From contig JAEXJM010000038.1 in the NCBI GenBank assembly GCA_023449275.1, positions 1 to 59,680 of the forward strand: a DNA stretch of 59,680 bases, read 5' to 3'. The position numbers were made by a program, and so were the translations under genes. The stretch is from Pseudomonadota bacterium. Its GTDB lineage: Bacteria; Pseudomonadota; Gammaproteobacteria; Burkholderiales; Burkholderiaceae_D. The notes beneath the pieces were generated by a model. The model had not been told where the DNA came from, searched no databases, and saw only the letters and a list, made by a program, of their open reading frames with translations. Positions within the stretch are counted from its first letter, which is position 1, and every line of letters begins with the position of its first letter. Positions 36,266 to 46,900 of the stretch are shown here, piece by piece.

Positions 36266-37203
36266 TATTTTTCTCCCGTTTTGACTCGCTCGATTTCTTT
36301 CTCTATTGTAGCCAGATTTTTACTTTGTGTGACAAGGAAGACGCCGGAGAAGATGAAAATGACCGCGATTATTTTCAGGAGAGTGAAACTGTCCATGCCC
36401 CAGAGGATCGCCACGACAGAAGCGGCGATGGGCTGGACGTAGTTGTACATGCTGACGACCGTCGGACGAAGCCTTTTTTGTCCAATCGAAACAAGCAGAT
36501 AGCTGATAAACGTGCCACCGGTGACAACAAAGGCGATTCCGGCGATGAAGGGCCACCGGACGCTGGCCCAGTCGATAGCCAGTATCTGATCGTACGTGAA
36601 CGGCAAAAGCGACAGGGTCGAGCCGGTGAACATCCATTTCATGATCGTGATCGGGGAATACCGGTTGATCAGGCCACGGAAAAAGACGAGATAGATGGAA
36701 AAGCAGAGCTGGGCCGTCACGCACAACAGGTCGCCCCAGATGTTGCTGCTGTTGCCGCTGGCGAGCTGCTGTCCGGACATGACGAGCAGGATGGCGCCCG
36801 ACGCACCCAGAATGATACCAATAATTTTCCGGCCTGTGACGGGTTCTTTCAGGTAAAAGGCGGCGATGATGAGTGTCAGGATCGGCAGGCTGGTCGTGAT
36901 GATGGACGCGTCGATCGGCGAGGTCATGGAAACACCGAAGATGAACGAGCCCTGATTGAACACGATGGCGATCTGGGATGCGATGAAAAACAGCCCCAGA
37001 TCCCGCCAGCTGACGGGTTCCCTCTTCCGGAAAAAGGAGATCGCCCAGAACAGGATGGCGGCGCCGAGTACACGGAAATCCGTCATGACCATCGGGGTGA
37101 CGACTCCGGCTGCCATGACGAATTTGGAAACCGGCGACATGATGCCCCACATGGCGTTGGCCCCGAACATGGCGAGGTGGCCGGTCAGTTTTTCAGGTTT
37201 CAT
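36265..37203 (-). CDS. EamA-family (DMT superfamily) transporter
   Basis: 312 residues, ten predicted transmembrane segments in two EamA repeats of five. WGIMSPVSKFV, DFRVLGAAILFWAI, YLKEPVTGRKIIGIILGASG and PIAASVVAILWGMD are standard for the family. It may export or import a small metabolite such as an amino acid or a drug; the substrate is unknown. Middle gene of a three-gene minus-strand group (SDR, EamA, CCG protein): 58 bases after the SDR stop, and coupled to the next gene by a one-base overlap. Confidence 0.93.
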   Translation of the reverse strand: MKPEKLTGHLAMFGANAMWGIMSPVSKFVMAAGVVTPMVMTDFRVLGAAILFWAISFFRKREPVSWRDLGLFFIASQIAIVFNQGSFIFGVSMTSPIDASIITTSLPILTLIIAAFYLKEPVTGRKIIGIILGASGAILLVMSGQQLASGNSSNIWGDLLCVTAQLCFSIYLVFFRGLINRYSPITIMKWMFTGSTLSLLPFTYDQILAIDWASVRWPFIAGIAFVVTGGTFISYLLVSIGQKRLRPTVVSMYNYVQPIAASVVAILWGMDSFTLLKIIAVIFIFSGVFLVTQSKNLATIEKEIERVKTGEK

Positions 37204-37261
37204 AGCATGATTTACGAGGCGGGCCGCTTACGGCGAATGCCGCAAGCGGCTGATTATACAG

Positions 37262-38188
37262 TCAATACGCCGTCCAGCCTCCATCGACTGTCAATACCGA
37301 ACCGTTGATGTAGGAAGCGTCGTCCGAAGCCAGGAACAGAACCGCTTTTGCGATGTCATCAGGCTGTCCGCCTCGCCGGTTGGTCACGAACCCGGCGGTA
37401 ATGGCATCTTCCATCGTTTTCCAGTTGGCGATGGTCCTGTCCCGTTCCCTTTTGGCGCCGACCAGTTTTTCGGCATTGGAACGCAGGTTCGTCGCCGTCT
37501 TGCCGGGAGCGATGGCATTGCAGCGGATGTTTTTGTCCTGATAGTCCCATGCCACGTTTTTCGTCAGGCCGATCAGGCCGTGTTTGGAAGCCACATAAGC
37601 CGCTCCGCCTCCCCGCGCGCCGGTATATCCGGCGATGGAAGCGATATTGACGATGACGCCTCCCTTCTGCTTTTCAAAAACGGGGATGGCCTTGCGGATC
37701 GTCCGAAGGGGAGCGGTCAGGTTGGTGGCGATCACGCGGTTCCATATGTTGTCGCTGACTTCCCCCGCAGGGATCAGCATATCGAACACCCCGGCATTAT
37801 TGACGAGAATGTCCAGACGGCCATAGGTTTTGACGGTGGTATCGATCATGGCGGATACGTCCGCTTCTTTCGTCACATCGGCTGTGATCGCCTGTGCCCT
37901 GCCCCGTTCCCTGTTGATGGCGTCAGCCGTTTTCCTCGCGGATTGGCCGTCGATGTCCACGACGATGACGGTGGCACCTTCCCTTGCAAACAGGCTGGCG
38001 GTTCGCTCGCCTATGCCTGAACCCGCTCCGGTGACGAGTGCGACTTTGCCGGCCAGTCTGCCTTCGTCGGACGAAACGGCAGGCGCGGCGAAGCCATCCG
38101 CTGAAATGACGGAAAAGGCGACGGACGCCATGAGGGTCATGCAACGGCCCAACAGCCGGCCGGGATAGGTAAAAAAGTTCTTTTTCAT
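37262..38188 (-). CDS. SDR-family oxidoreductase with an N-terminal export-type signal
   Basis: 308 residues. The SDR domain has TGAGSGIG (53-60), an aspartate pair after strand two (VVDID, 77-81) favouring NAD, S184, Y198 and K202 (YVASK). In front of it lies a leader (MKKNFFTYPGRLLGRCMTLMASVAFSVISADGFA) typical of Sec or Tat export. There is no twin-arginine, so Sec is likely and the enzyme may work in the periplasm, which is unusual for an NAD-dependent SDR. Start: ATG at 38188, with AGGACA upstream. Divergent from an AraC-type regulator; first gene of a group with EamA and the CCG protein. Confidence 0.85.
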   Translation of the reverse strand: MKKNFFTYPGRLLGRCMTLMASVAFSVISADGFAAPAVSSDEGRLAGKVALVTGAGSGIGERTASLFAREGATVIVVDIDGQSARKTADAINRERGRAQAITADVTKEADVSAMIDTTVKTYGRLDILVNNAGVFDMLIPAGEVSDNIWNRVIATNLTAPLRTIRKAIPVFEKQKGGVIVNIASIAGYTGARGGGAAYVASKHGLIGLTKNVAWDYQDKNIRCNAIAPGKTATNLRSNAEKLVGAKRERDRTIANWKTMEDAITAGFVTNRRGGQPDDIAKAVLFLASDDASYINGSVLTVDGGWTAY

Positions 38189-38282
38189 CGGTTTGTGTCC
38201 TGTATGACAATAAGGTTTAAGGTAACATCCCATCCCTGTTCATGGATGGTATTTTTTTGCGCTTTTATGGTAGATTCCAGTC

Positions 38283-39173
38283 ATGTGGAAAGAAAACATC
38301 GACCAGCCGTTTGAAATCCTGATCCGCGAGAGGGAGGTCTTCCCCGTGGATGTGCACCAGCATTCCTTTTACGAGATGGTGTACGTGATTTCCGGAACGG
38401 GCCGTCTGGCCGCTTTTGGGGAAGAAGTGACATACAGGGCGAATTCGCTTTTCCTGATCTGGCCTGAAACGGCACACCGTTTCGTGATCGATTCCCTTTC
38501 GCGCTTCGTTTTCATGCGCTTCACGCAGGATGCCATTTCCGATTACGTCGGCAAGCCGGTCGAACCTTTCCTGATGATGCAAAGGGAACCCCATCCCGTC
38601 ACGCCCGGTTCACGGGACGCCAGGAAAATCCGCGCCCTCTTTCACCTGATATGGCAGGAAAAGGAACAGGAAGGCGCTTTCAGCCATGAACTGCTTTTGC
38701 AATGGTCTGCCAGTGTTTTGCTGATTGCGTCCCGCCATCTGGCGGCGAAAGCCCTGCCTGCCAACGATGCCCCTCCGACTGACCGGATCGCCTGGATTCT
38801 GCCTTATATCCAGCGCCATATCAGCCAGCCCGAACGGCTGACCACACAAGCCCTGTCAGAAACCTTTCATTTTTCAAGACATTATCTGGGACGTTACTTC
38901 AGGCGGCATTTTCAGGAAAATCTGGGGCAATACATCAACCGCTGCCGCATGAAGGCGGTTGAAAACGAACTGGTCGATACGCTTTCCAGCATCAAGGAAA
39001 TCGCGTGGAAATACGGTTTTGCGGATGCCAGCCACCTGACGAAAGCCTTCCGGCGACATACCGGCAAAACGCCTTCGCAATTCAGGAAAGAAGTCCTGTT
39101 GCGGTTACAGAATCGTGAGCCAGACGGACAGGGTCAGGATACCGAGCACGGTTGTCAGGAAAATGGTTCGTGA
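38283..39173 (+). CDS. AraC-family transcriptional regulator
   Basis: 296 residues. An N-terminal cupin-like sensor domain (VDVHQHSFYEMVYVISGTGRL, about 22-42) is followed by a C-terminal two-HTH unit (HISQPERLTTQALSETFHFSRHYLGRYFRRHF and IKEIAWKYGFADASHLTKAFRRHTGKTPSQFR). It is divergent from the SDR/EamA/CCG group by about 95 bases, which is the usual position for a local regulator; the ligand is unknown. Its 3' end overlaps the 3' end of the convergent AEC transporter gene (from 39105). Confidence 0.9.
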   Translation: MWKENIDQPFEILIREREVFPVDVHQHSFYEMVYVISGTGRLAAFGEEVTYRANSLFLIWPETAHRFVIDSLSRFVFMRFTQDAISDYVGKPVEPFLMMQREPHPVTPGSRDARKIRALFHLIWQEKEQEGAFSHELLLQWSASVLLIASRHLAAKALPANDAPPTDRIAWILPYIQRHISQPERLTTQALSETFHFSRHYLGRYFRRHFQENLGQYINRCRMKAVENELVDTLSSIKEIAWKYGFADASHLTKAFRRHTGKTPSQFRKEVLLRLQNREPDGQGQDTEHGCQENGS

Positions 39174-40031
39174 CGCGATTCCCCCGCCCTTGCCATAGAG
39201 TTCGGCGAGCATGAACGGTCCCGTCCCGGTTGGCAATGCCGAGAGGATGACGGCGGATTTGGCCCAAAGCGGCGGCATGTCGAACACATGAAAAGCGAAG
39301 TACCATGCGATCATGGGCTGGACGACCAGTTTCAGGACGACCAGCTCGATGGCAACGGCTGAACTGGAGCTTTCCTGCCGCTGGGCAAGGAACAGGCCGG
39401 TGGCTACAAGCGCACAGGGGCTGGCTGCCCCGCCGAGCAGTTTGATGGATTGAAGGACACCGTGCGGCAATGGCAGGCCGGTGGCGCAGAAGGCTCCTGC
39501 AATGACCGGGGCGGCGATCAGCGGGTTTTTGCACAGCGAGATGCCGACGTTTTTGAGTGTCGTCCAGACACTCTGGCCGGATTGGGAACTGGCTTCGATG
39601 AAGACGATGGAAACGGCGAAGTTGGCCGAGACGGTCAGGATGGCGGCCACCATTGCCGGGCCGAGCCTGTCGGCACCGAATGTCAGGGCGCAGAGCGGCA
39701 GGCCGATGTAGCCGGTGTTGGCGTATGAGGCCGAGGTGGCGTCGATCGTCGCCGAGGTCAGGTTTTTTGTCTTGAGCCAGTGGAACAGCAGGACGGCAAA
39801 AAAGATGATGAACACGCCCAGCTCGAAGGTATAAAAGAATTCCGGCTGGTACAACTCGCTCCATGAACTGTTGACCATGACGTCGATCATGAGCGCCGGA
39901 AGCGCAAGATAGACGACGAAGCGGTTCAGTTCGGTGCAGGCGTTGGCGGACAGTACGTTTCGCCTGCGCAGGACATATCCCGCAATAATGAGGGCAAAGA
40001 CTGGCAAGACGATATTGGCGATGGCAAGCAT
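39105..40031 (-). CDS. AEC-family membrane transporter (auxin efflux carrier/MdcF type)
   Basis: 308 residues, about ten transmembrane segments with the family start MLAIANIVLPVFALIIAGYVLRRRNVL and the conserved YLALPALMIDVM. Malonate transporter MdcF belongs to this family, so it might be the missing malonate carrier of the mdc operon, although it lies 9 kb away and next to other regulators; this is an inference, not proof. Convergent with the AraC-type regulator (overlap of 69 bases at the 3' ends). Confidence 0.88.
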   Translation of the reverse strand: MLAIANIVLPVFALIIAGYVLRRRNVLSANACTELNRFVVYLALPALMIDVMVNSSWSELYQPEFFYTFELGVFIIFFAVLLFHWLKTKNLTSATIDATSASYANTGYIGLPLCALTFGADRLGPAMVAAILTVSANFAVSIVFIEASSQSGQSVWTTLKNVGISLCKNPLIAAPVIAGAFCATGLPLPHGVLQSIKLLGGAASPCALVATGLFLAQRQESSSSAVAIELVVLKLVVQPMIAWYFAFHVFDMPPLWAKSAVILSALPTGTGPFMLAELYGKGGGIASRTIFLTTVLGILTLSVWLTIL

Positions 40032-40088
40032 AAGTTTGTGGCGGAACGCAAAGCCACCCGAAGGCGGCTTTCCGGTTCAATGAAAAAT

Positions 40089-40370
40089 TCAGTCGGTCAG
40101 GGCGGTTCTCCCTGCTCTGGCGATCCGGACGTTTTCAGCGGCTTTCATGCCCGATACGCCGACCGCGCCGATACAGACCTCTTTCACCCTGACGGCAAAA
40201 ATGCGGGCTGACGGTGACGCGGCTTGGCCCATGTGCCGGAAATAAGGCGTGCCCCCTCCGTCATCGCCGATGGCAATCGGGCCGATACGGCCGTTTTTCA
40301 CGGCTTTCTGTCCGGCGGCATGAGCCGTTTTTCCGGTTCCGTCCGGGGTCGGTACAGGGGGTGTTTTCAT
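40089..40370 (-). pseudogene. Shortened GlcG/HbpS-like (DUF336) gene, possibly degenerate
   Basis: 93 residues. The middle segment (GRIGPIAIGDDGGGTPYFRHMGQA, SARIFAVRVKE) and the end (IGAVGVSGMKAAENVRIARAG) match the beginning and the end of the GlcG/HbpS family, which binds heme in some members. The intervening 40 or so residues expected in a full-length member (about 130-150 residues) appear to be missing. The gene could be a functional short form or a remnant from an internal deletion. Same strand as, and just upstream of, the AEC transporter. Confidence 0.5.
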
Positions 40371-40564
40371 AACGCTTCTGGTCAGAGTTTGATAAACGGC
40401 AGTTTTTTGTGGAAGAAACCGTCTGCATGTGCGCCAATTGTACGATATGACGGCACGAGGTTGTACAATCCCGTATGGAATTGTTTGTCATTGCCGGCAG
40501 CATACTCCCGGTTTTCCCGTCTGTCAGCCATGATTTCCCAATGAAAGGCCGATTTCGCTATCGC

Positions 40565-43500
40565 ATGCTGAACCTGAATCTGTCCAATCGTTTCGAAGAT
40601 CTTCTTGCGGCTCTGTTGAAGAACCTGCATTCCTCGCCTGCTTCTGTTTTCGAGCCGGAACGGATCATCATGCCGAGTGCGGCGGTGAAACGAAGCCTGA
40701 CAATGGCGATTGCCGATACGTTCGGGGTTTGCGCCAATGTGGAGTTTTCCTTTCTGGCGCAATGGCTGTGGCGGCAGGTCGGCCATCTCGTTCCTGTGCA
40801 GAAAACCTCCCCTTTTTCTTCCACCGTTCTGGTCTGGCGGATTCTCCGGCTGCTGGAAGAACCGGGGTTTGCCGATTCCCACCCGCGTCTGGTCGCCTAC
40901 CTTTCTTCCAGCGACGAGGTCATGCGCTACGATCTGGCAACCCGGCTCGCTTCCCTGATGGAACAGTACGTCATTTACCGGCCTGACTGGCTTTCCGCCT
41001 GGGCCAGAGGCGAGCGGATCGATATCGTGCCAGCGGATCATCAAAAATCCGGTACGGCCGAAAGTGACCAGCGGTGGCAGGCCGCCCTGTGGCGGCGGAT
41101 AGCCGAAGAAACCGGCACTCTGGAAAAACAGCCGGTCGAACTTTTCCATGAGGCACTGGCCAAAGACGTGGAAAAGGCGGCTTCCGTTCTCGACAGGCGG
41201 ATTCACCTGTTTTGCGAGCCGTCCATCTCGCCCCAGTATATCGACATGCTGAACTGTCTCGCCCATGTGATGGATATCGAGCTGTATGTGTTGAATCCCT
41301 GCCGGGAATACTGGTTCGACATTGTGGATCCGAAACGGCAGGCGTATCTGGCGAACCGGCAGAAAGATCTGTATCACGAAACCGGCAATACCCTGCTTGC
41401 CTCATGGGGAAAACAGACGAAAGCGTCACTGGAAACCATGCACGAGCGACTGGATGCCATCGAATCCGAAAATGACGCTTTCATATCGAACGCCGAACTG
41501 GGACGACCGGAAACGGTGCTGTCCCGATTGCAGGACGCCATTCTGGATTTGCGGGAACTGGAACCGGCTTCGTTGTCCCATCTGGACGGTGACGGCAGCC
41601 TTCAGATTCACGTGGCACATTCCCTTACGCGGGAAATCGAGATCCTGCACGACCAGATGCTTTTGCGTTTCGCGTCGGATGACCCGCCCACGGCAGACCG
41701 GATTCTGGTCGTTGCGCCCGATCTGGACGCCACCGCTCCAGTGATCGATGCCGTATTCAGCCATCAGGGCCAGCGCGCCCGCATTCCCTATGTGATAACG
41801 GGGCGCCATGACAGCCGCATCAATCCGGTGGCCCGCGCCCTGCTTGATTTGCTTTCACTCGCCACGTCCCGGTTTATGGCTGCGGATGTCATTGATTTGC
41901 TGATGCAGCCGGTCATCGGCAAAACCTTCGGTTTCGACGGTGAACTGAAAACCCTGAGAGGCTGGTTTGCCGATGCGGGAATATGCTGGGGGCTGGATGG
42001 CGCCCACAAGTCGGAACTCGGCTTGCCTGAAGAGGACAGCCACAGTTTTCATGACGGCATGCACCGCCTGTTTCTGGCCTACGCCCTGCCGGACGGGGAG
42101 CAGGTACCGCTTGCCAGCCGTTTGCCCGCCGGAAGCCCTTCCGGGTCTCAGGCACTTGAACTGGGACAGCTCTGGCAATTCATCGGTGCACTTCACCGTT
42201 TGCGCAGGGAATTGTCGAAACAGAAGACGGCCGACGGATGGCAGGAGTGTTTCTTCGGCGTGCTGGACGATTTCATGACGGTTCCGCCGGATCTGATCGA
42301 CAGCGAGCGGGAAGTCGTCTCGCGTATCGGTGACTGGCATGACACGATGGCGGAAGGCAGCCCGACGCTGGAAACCGGTTTCAAGGTCGCCCGGCATGCG
42401 CTGGAACGGGCGCTGGAAGGTTCAGGGCAAGGCAGTGTTCCGGTCGGAACGGTCACGTTCGCCCCGATGGACAGCCTGCGCAACCTGCCTTTCGACCATG
42501 TTTATGCCATCGGGCTGGATGACGGTGTTTTCCCCGCCGACAGGCATCCGGACGAGTTCGACCTGATCCAGATGGCCCCGCGCAAAAGTGACAGGCTCCA
42601 GCGGGAGTCCGACAGGAATGTTTTCCTTGACCTGATCCTGTCTGCCCGCAAAAGCCTTTACCTGAGTTATTCGGGCAAAGATATCCGGGACAATTCCCTG
42701 CGCCCTCCCTCGATTCTCGTTGCCGAACTGCTCAAGTCGCTGAAACCGGCACTTGCCGTTTCAAACCATCCGGATGACCTTCGTCATGCGGAATGCCAGC
42801 TTGTCGTCGAACATCCCCTTCAGGCCTTTTCCGCCGATTACTTCAATGGCAAGGGCGATCACCGGCTGGCGAGTTTCCGGACAGACCTTTGCGAAGCGCT
42901 TGCGAAGCGTCAGGAAAAACAGGCTGAAAGCGCTGCCCTGCCAGCGTCCTTCCATCTCGCCGGTACGGATGAAGAAGAGCTTGCCGCCGAAACGGCATTG
43001 CCTTTTTTCACCACTCCCCTGCCGGAACCCGAAGAGACATGGCATGACGTCAGTCTGGATGAGCTGATCCGGTTTTTCAGCCATCCGGGACGCTATCTTC
43101 TGAGGCAGCGGCTGGGTATCCGGTTGCCGTCGAGTGAGGAGGAATTGCCTTCTGCCGAACCGTTCACGATCGACTGGCACAGCCGCCGCCAGCTGGCGGA
43201 CAGGCTGTTGCCGCTTTTTCTTGAAGGGTGGGATATGGCATCGATCCGCCAGTCGGCACTCGCCGGAAACGAGTTCCCGCCGGGGCAGATGGGCAAAAAC
43301 CGGCTCGAACAGGAGTTGATGGAACTCGCCGCCTTTGCCCAAACCGTCAGGGCAGACCTTGAAGGTGAACGTGCGGATCCGGCCGGTGGCCGTCTTGAAT
43401 TCATGATCGGACAAGAAGAATGGCGCTTGTCGGGCACGCTGCCGGATTTGCGGCAAAACGGCCTTGTCCGGATGCGTTACGACAACGGCAGTCCCTGGGA

Positions 43501-43906
43501 CTATCTGGCGGGCTGGATCGAACATCTCTTTTTGAATGCGCTGGTACCGGATGGCATCGTACCGCGTTCGGTATGGCATTACCGCAATGAAAGTCTCTGG
43601 CTGGAAAGCTGTCCGGATGCCGGGGAACGGCTGGAGGAACTGATGGAAATTTACCGGACAGGCCTGACGCAGCCTGTTCATTTCTTCCCGCGTTCCTCGT
43701 GGGAATACGTGGCGGGCAACGACAATATGAACAAGGCGAAGGGCCAATGGACACATACGCAGAACGCCAACGCGGGCGAACATGCCGAAGCCTATACACA
43801 ACTGGCGCTGCGTGGAGTCGAAAATCCGCTGGATGATGATTTCATCGCCTTGTCGAGACGGGTGTTTTCTCCCCTTTACGGTCATTTGAGGAGGGAGCCG
43901 TCATGA
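40565..43906 (+). CDS. recC: Exodeoxyribonuclease V gamma subunit (RecC)
   Basis: 1113 residues. The first residues MLNLNLSNRFEDLLAALLKN and the region IIMPSAAVKRSLTMAIAD fit RecC, which recognises Chi and holds the unwound strands; inactive helicase-like and nuclease-like parts are expected. It has no own catalytic motif. No convincing RBS is seen; the ATG at 40565 was chosen from the family N-terminus, but 40541 or 40475 could also be used. Its stop overlaps the recB start by four bases (ATGA at 43903-43906). Confidence 0.93.
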   Translation: MLNLNLSNRFEDLLAALLKNLHSSPASVFEPERIIMPSAAVKRSLTMAIADTFGVCANVEFSFLAQWLWRQVGHLVPVQKTSPFSSTVLVWRILRLLEEPGFADSHPRLVAYLSSSDEVMRYDLATRLASLMEQYVIYRPDWLSAWARGERIDIVPADHQKSGTAESDQRWQAALWRRIAEETGTLEKQPVELFHEALAKDVEKAASVLDRRIHLFCEPSISPQYIDMLNCLAHVMDIELYVLNPCREYWFDIVDPKRQAYLANRQKDLYHETGNTLLASWGKQTKASLETMHERLDAIESENDAFISNAELGRPETVLSRLQDAILDLRELEPASLSHLDGDGSLQIHVAHSLTREIEILHDQMLLRFASDDPPTADRILVVAPDLDATAPVIDAVFSHQGQRARIPYVITGRHDSRINPVARALLDLLSLATSRFMAADVIDLLMQPVIGKTFGFDGELKTLRGWFADAGICWGLDGAHKSELGLPEEDSHSFHDGMHRLFLAYALPDGEQVPLASRLPAGSPSGSQALELGQLWQFIGALHRLRRELSKQKTADGWQECFFGVLDDFMTVPPDLIDSEREVVSRIGDWHDTMAEGSPTLETGFKVARHALERALEGSGQGSVPVGTVTFAPMDSLRNLPFDHVYAIGLDDGVFPADRHPDEFDLIQMAPRKSDRLQRESDRNVFLDLILSARKSLYLSYSGKDIRDNSLRPPSILVAELLKSLKPALAVSNHPDDLRHAECQLVVEHPLQAFSADYFNGKGDHRLASFRTDLCEALAKRQEKQAESAALPASFHLAGTDEEELAAETALPFFTTPLPEPEETWHDVSLDELIRFFSHPGRYLLRQRLGIRLPSSEEELPSAEPFTIDWHSRRQLADRLLPLFLEGWDMASIRQSALAGNEFPPGQMGKNRLEQELMELAAFAQTVRADLEGERADPAGGRLEFMIGQEEWRLSGTLPDLRQNGLVRMRYDNGSPWDYLAGWIEHLFLNALVPDGIVPRSVWHYRNESLWLESCPDAGERLEELMEIYRTGLTQPVHFFPRSSWEYVAGNDNMNKAKGQWTHTQNANAGEHAEAYTQLALRGVENPLDDDFIALSRRVFSPLYGHLRREPS

Positions 43907-46900
43907 ATTCCCGTAAAGAATTCGATGTGTTCGCCTGCCCGCTGCAAGGCCGGGTGCTGGTCGAGGCGTCCGCCGGTACGGGAAAGACATGGAATATAGG
44001 TGGCCTGTACCTGCGCCTGTTGCTGGAAAAACAGCTTGAAGTGAAACAGATCCTTGTCGTCACGTTCACCCGTGCGGCAACGGGCGAGTTACGCGACCGT
44101 ATCCGAAACCGGATCGAAAAGGCGCTCTCTTACCTGAACGGAGTCGATACGCTGGCTGACGATGCCTTCCTTCTGGAACTGATCGAACGGCAGCTTGAGG
44201 CCGGGGTGACGGAAACGGAACTCCAAAACCGCCTCCAGCTGGCCTTCGAGTCCTTCGATTCCGCCGCGATTTTCACGATTCACAGCTTTTGCCAGCGGGC
44301 ACTGGCGACAACGGCATTTTCTTCCGGACAGGCCTTTTCAGTCAGGGCGGAAACGGATGACAGTGACATGGTACTGGAAGCCGTACAGGATTTCTGGCGT
44401 CGCCATATCGCCGGCGGGCATCTTTCGCCCGCTTTTTCGGCGTGGCTGGAAAAGAAACGGATCACCCCTGAAAGACTCGTCCTGATCTTGCGGCGGCATT
44501 TGAGAAAGCCACTCGCAGAGGTACGGTGGCCGGAGGGAATCGACAGTTCCGGCAATCCGGACGGTGCCGGTCTTTATGCGGCGTTCGAAGAAGCCGGTGT
44601 GTGCTGGAGCACTTCACGCGAGGAAGTGTTTTCCCTGTTATCCGCCTCGTCTGCCGACCTGCACCAGCAGCGATACAAGGCATCGGCCATTGAAAGTGCG
44701 GTCAATGCTTTCGACAGGCTTTTTGCGACGGGCGATCCGCTGGCGATGATCGACAGCGTCGGCAAAACGGACTTGCTGACCCGCTCGAAACTCGCGGCCT
44801 CGACGAAAAAAGACCGGCAGCCACCGGAGCACCTTTTCTTTGGTCTCGCGGAAACGCTGATCGTTGAATGCCAGCAAACAGAGTCTTTTCTTTCAATGGC
44901 ATGGCGTCGGTTGTTAAAGCAGTTTCTTGAAGAAACAGGCGCGCTTCTGAAAGCGAAAAAACGGGAAAAACGGGTCATCGCATTCGACGACATGCTGGCC
45001 GATTTGTACGGCGCCCTGCACAATCCCGAATTGCCCTGGCTCGCCGGGGTGTTGCGCCAGCAATACCCGGCCGCCCTGATCGACGAATTCCAGGATACCG
45101 ATCCGCTGCAATACGCGATTTTCAGTTCCATATACGGTGAATCGGACTTGCCGGTTTTCATGGTGGGCGACCCGAAGCAGGCCATTTACAGTTTCCGCAA
45201 TGCCGACCTGCATACCTACTTCATCGCCAGTGCCGGGGCCGGCCATCACTATACCTTGCCGGAAAACCACCGCTCGACGGCCAGCCTGGTCGAGGCCTGC
45301 AATGCCCTTTTTTCCATGAATCCACGGGCATTCATGCAGCCCGGTCTCGATTTCCTGCCGGTCAGAAGCGCATCCCGTGAACGGCCTGTCCCGGATGACC
45401 GTTCGGGGATGCAACCGGCCGGCAGTCTGATACTCTGGCGATTGCCGGATGAGGATGGGCAATGGATCGAACGCACAGAGGCGAAAGAACGGTCTGTCGA
45501 GGCGACGGCAGACGAAATCGTCCGTCTTTTGAACGCCAGCGCACAAGGGATGCTGGCGATTGGCGGGAAGCCGGTCTGTGCCGGAGACATGGCGGTGCTT
45601 GTCCGCAGCCACAGGGAAGCGTCCATGGTAGGGGAAGCCCTTTCCCGCCGTGGAATCGGCAGTGTTTCCCTGTCACATGAAAGCGTCTTCGCCTCGCGTG
45701 AAGCCCGCGAACTGGAACGTGTCCTGGCGGCTGTGCTCTCGGGCAATGACGCTCTTGTCAAGGCTGCCCTGTCCACCGAAATGCTGGGGCTGGACGCGGC
45801 CGGAATCGATGTCCTGTCCAATGATGAAACCCTGTTGTCGGGCTGGTTCGACCGTTTCGGGCAATACCGGATGAGCTGGATATCGGACGGTATCGGGGTT
45901 GCCCTGCGCTGGCTGATGGACCGTGAAGGCGTTGTGCCGCGCCTGCTTGCCCTGCCGGACGGGGAAAGGCGCATGACGAACCTGATGCATCTGGCGGAAT
46001 TGCTGAACAGGGAAAGCGAAAATGATGATGCACCGGACGCCCTGCTCCGTTTTCTGGCGGAAAAACGTGCTGGCGACAAGACCGGGGAAGATGAGGAATT
46101 GCGCCTGGAAACCGACCGCAATCTGGTGCAGATCATGACGGTTCACCGTTCCAAGGGGCTGGAGTTCGCTTTCGTTTTCTGTCCCCTGCTCTGGGACGGC
46201 TATTCGCGGCGGCAGATGAATGGAGAGGAAGGCGTCGAGTATCATGAGGACGGACGACTGGTCATCGATTACCGTGACATGGATGAACAAACGGCGCAGG
46301 CCGCGAGAAATGACGAGGCCATCGAACTGGCTTCAGAGAGGCTGCGCCTGATATACGTGGCACTGACCCGGGCCGTTTACCGCTGCTATCTTGTTGCGGG
46401 GTGCTACTGTCGCTCGCATGAAAAGCTGAAAACAGCCGAATCGCAGCGCAGCCTTCTGAACTGGCTGGTTGCCGGTGAAGGTTCCTCGCCACAGCAATGG
46501 CTGATGCCGGAAGGCCGGAAAAAGGAAGAGGATATCGCGGCAGGCCTTGAATCGATCGAACGAAGCTGGCAGTCGCTGGCAAGAAGCTGTGACGGTATCG
46601 TGCTGGAAAACCTGCCGGTGAGTCGTGGCCTGACACTGGAACCGGTATCCGACGGTTCCGGTATGCTCTCTGCAAGGTCGTTTGGCGGTTCTGTCGCTTC
46701 CCGCTGGAGAATGAACAGTTTCAGCGGCCTGATGCGCAATGCCGCCCTGCTGACCGAAGCGGGCGACCATGATGAATATGTCGGTGACAGTCCTGCAGAC
46801 GATGAGGCCACTGGTTCCGGCAAGGCGTTTGCCGTCGCTTCCGATGATATCCTTCTCTTTCCGAAGGGGACGTTTGCGGGAAGCTGTCTGCACGCGATGT

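Noticed and set aside
39082..40080. 332-codon minus frame over the AEC gene
   Set aside because: Same strand but wrong frame; the 308-residue frame has the transporter motifs and hydrophobic pattern.
42761..43885. 374-codon minus frame over recC
   Set aside because: Antisense of recC.
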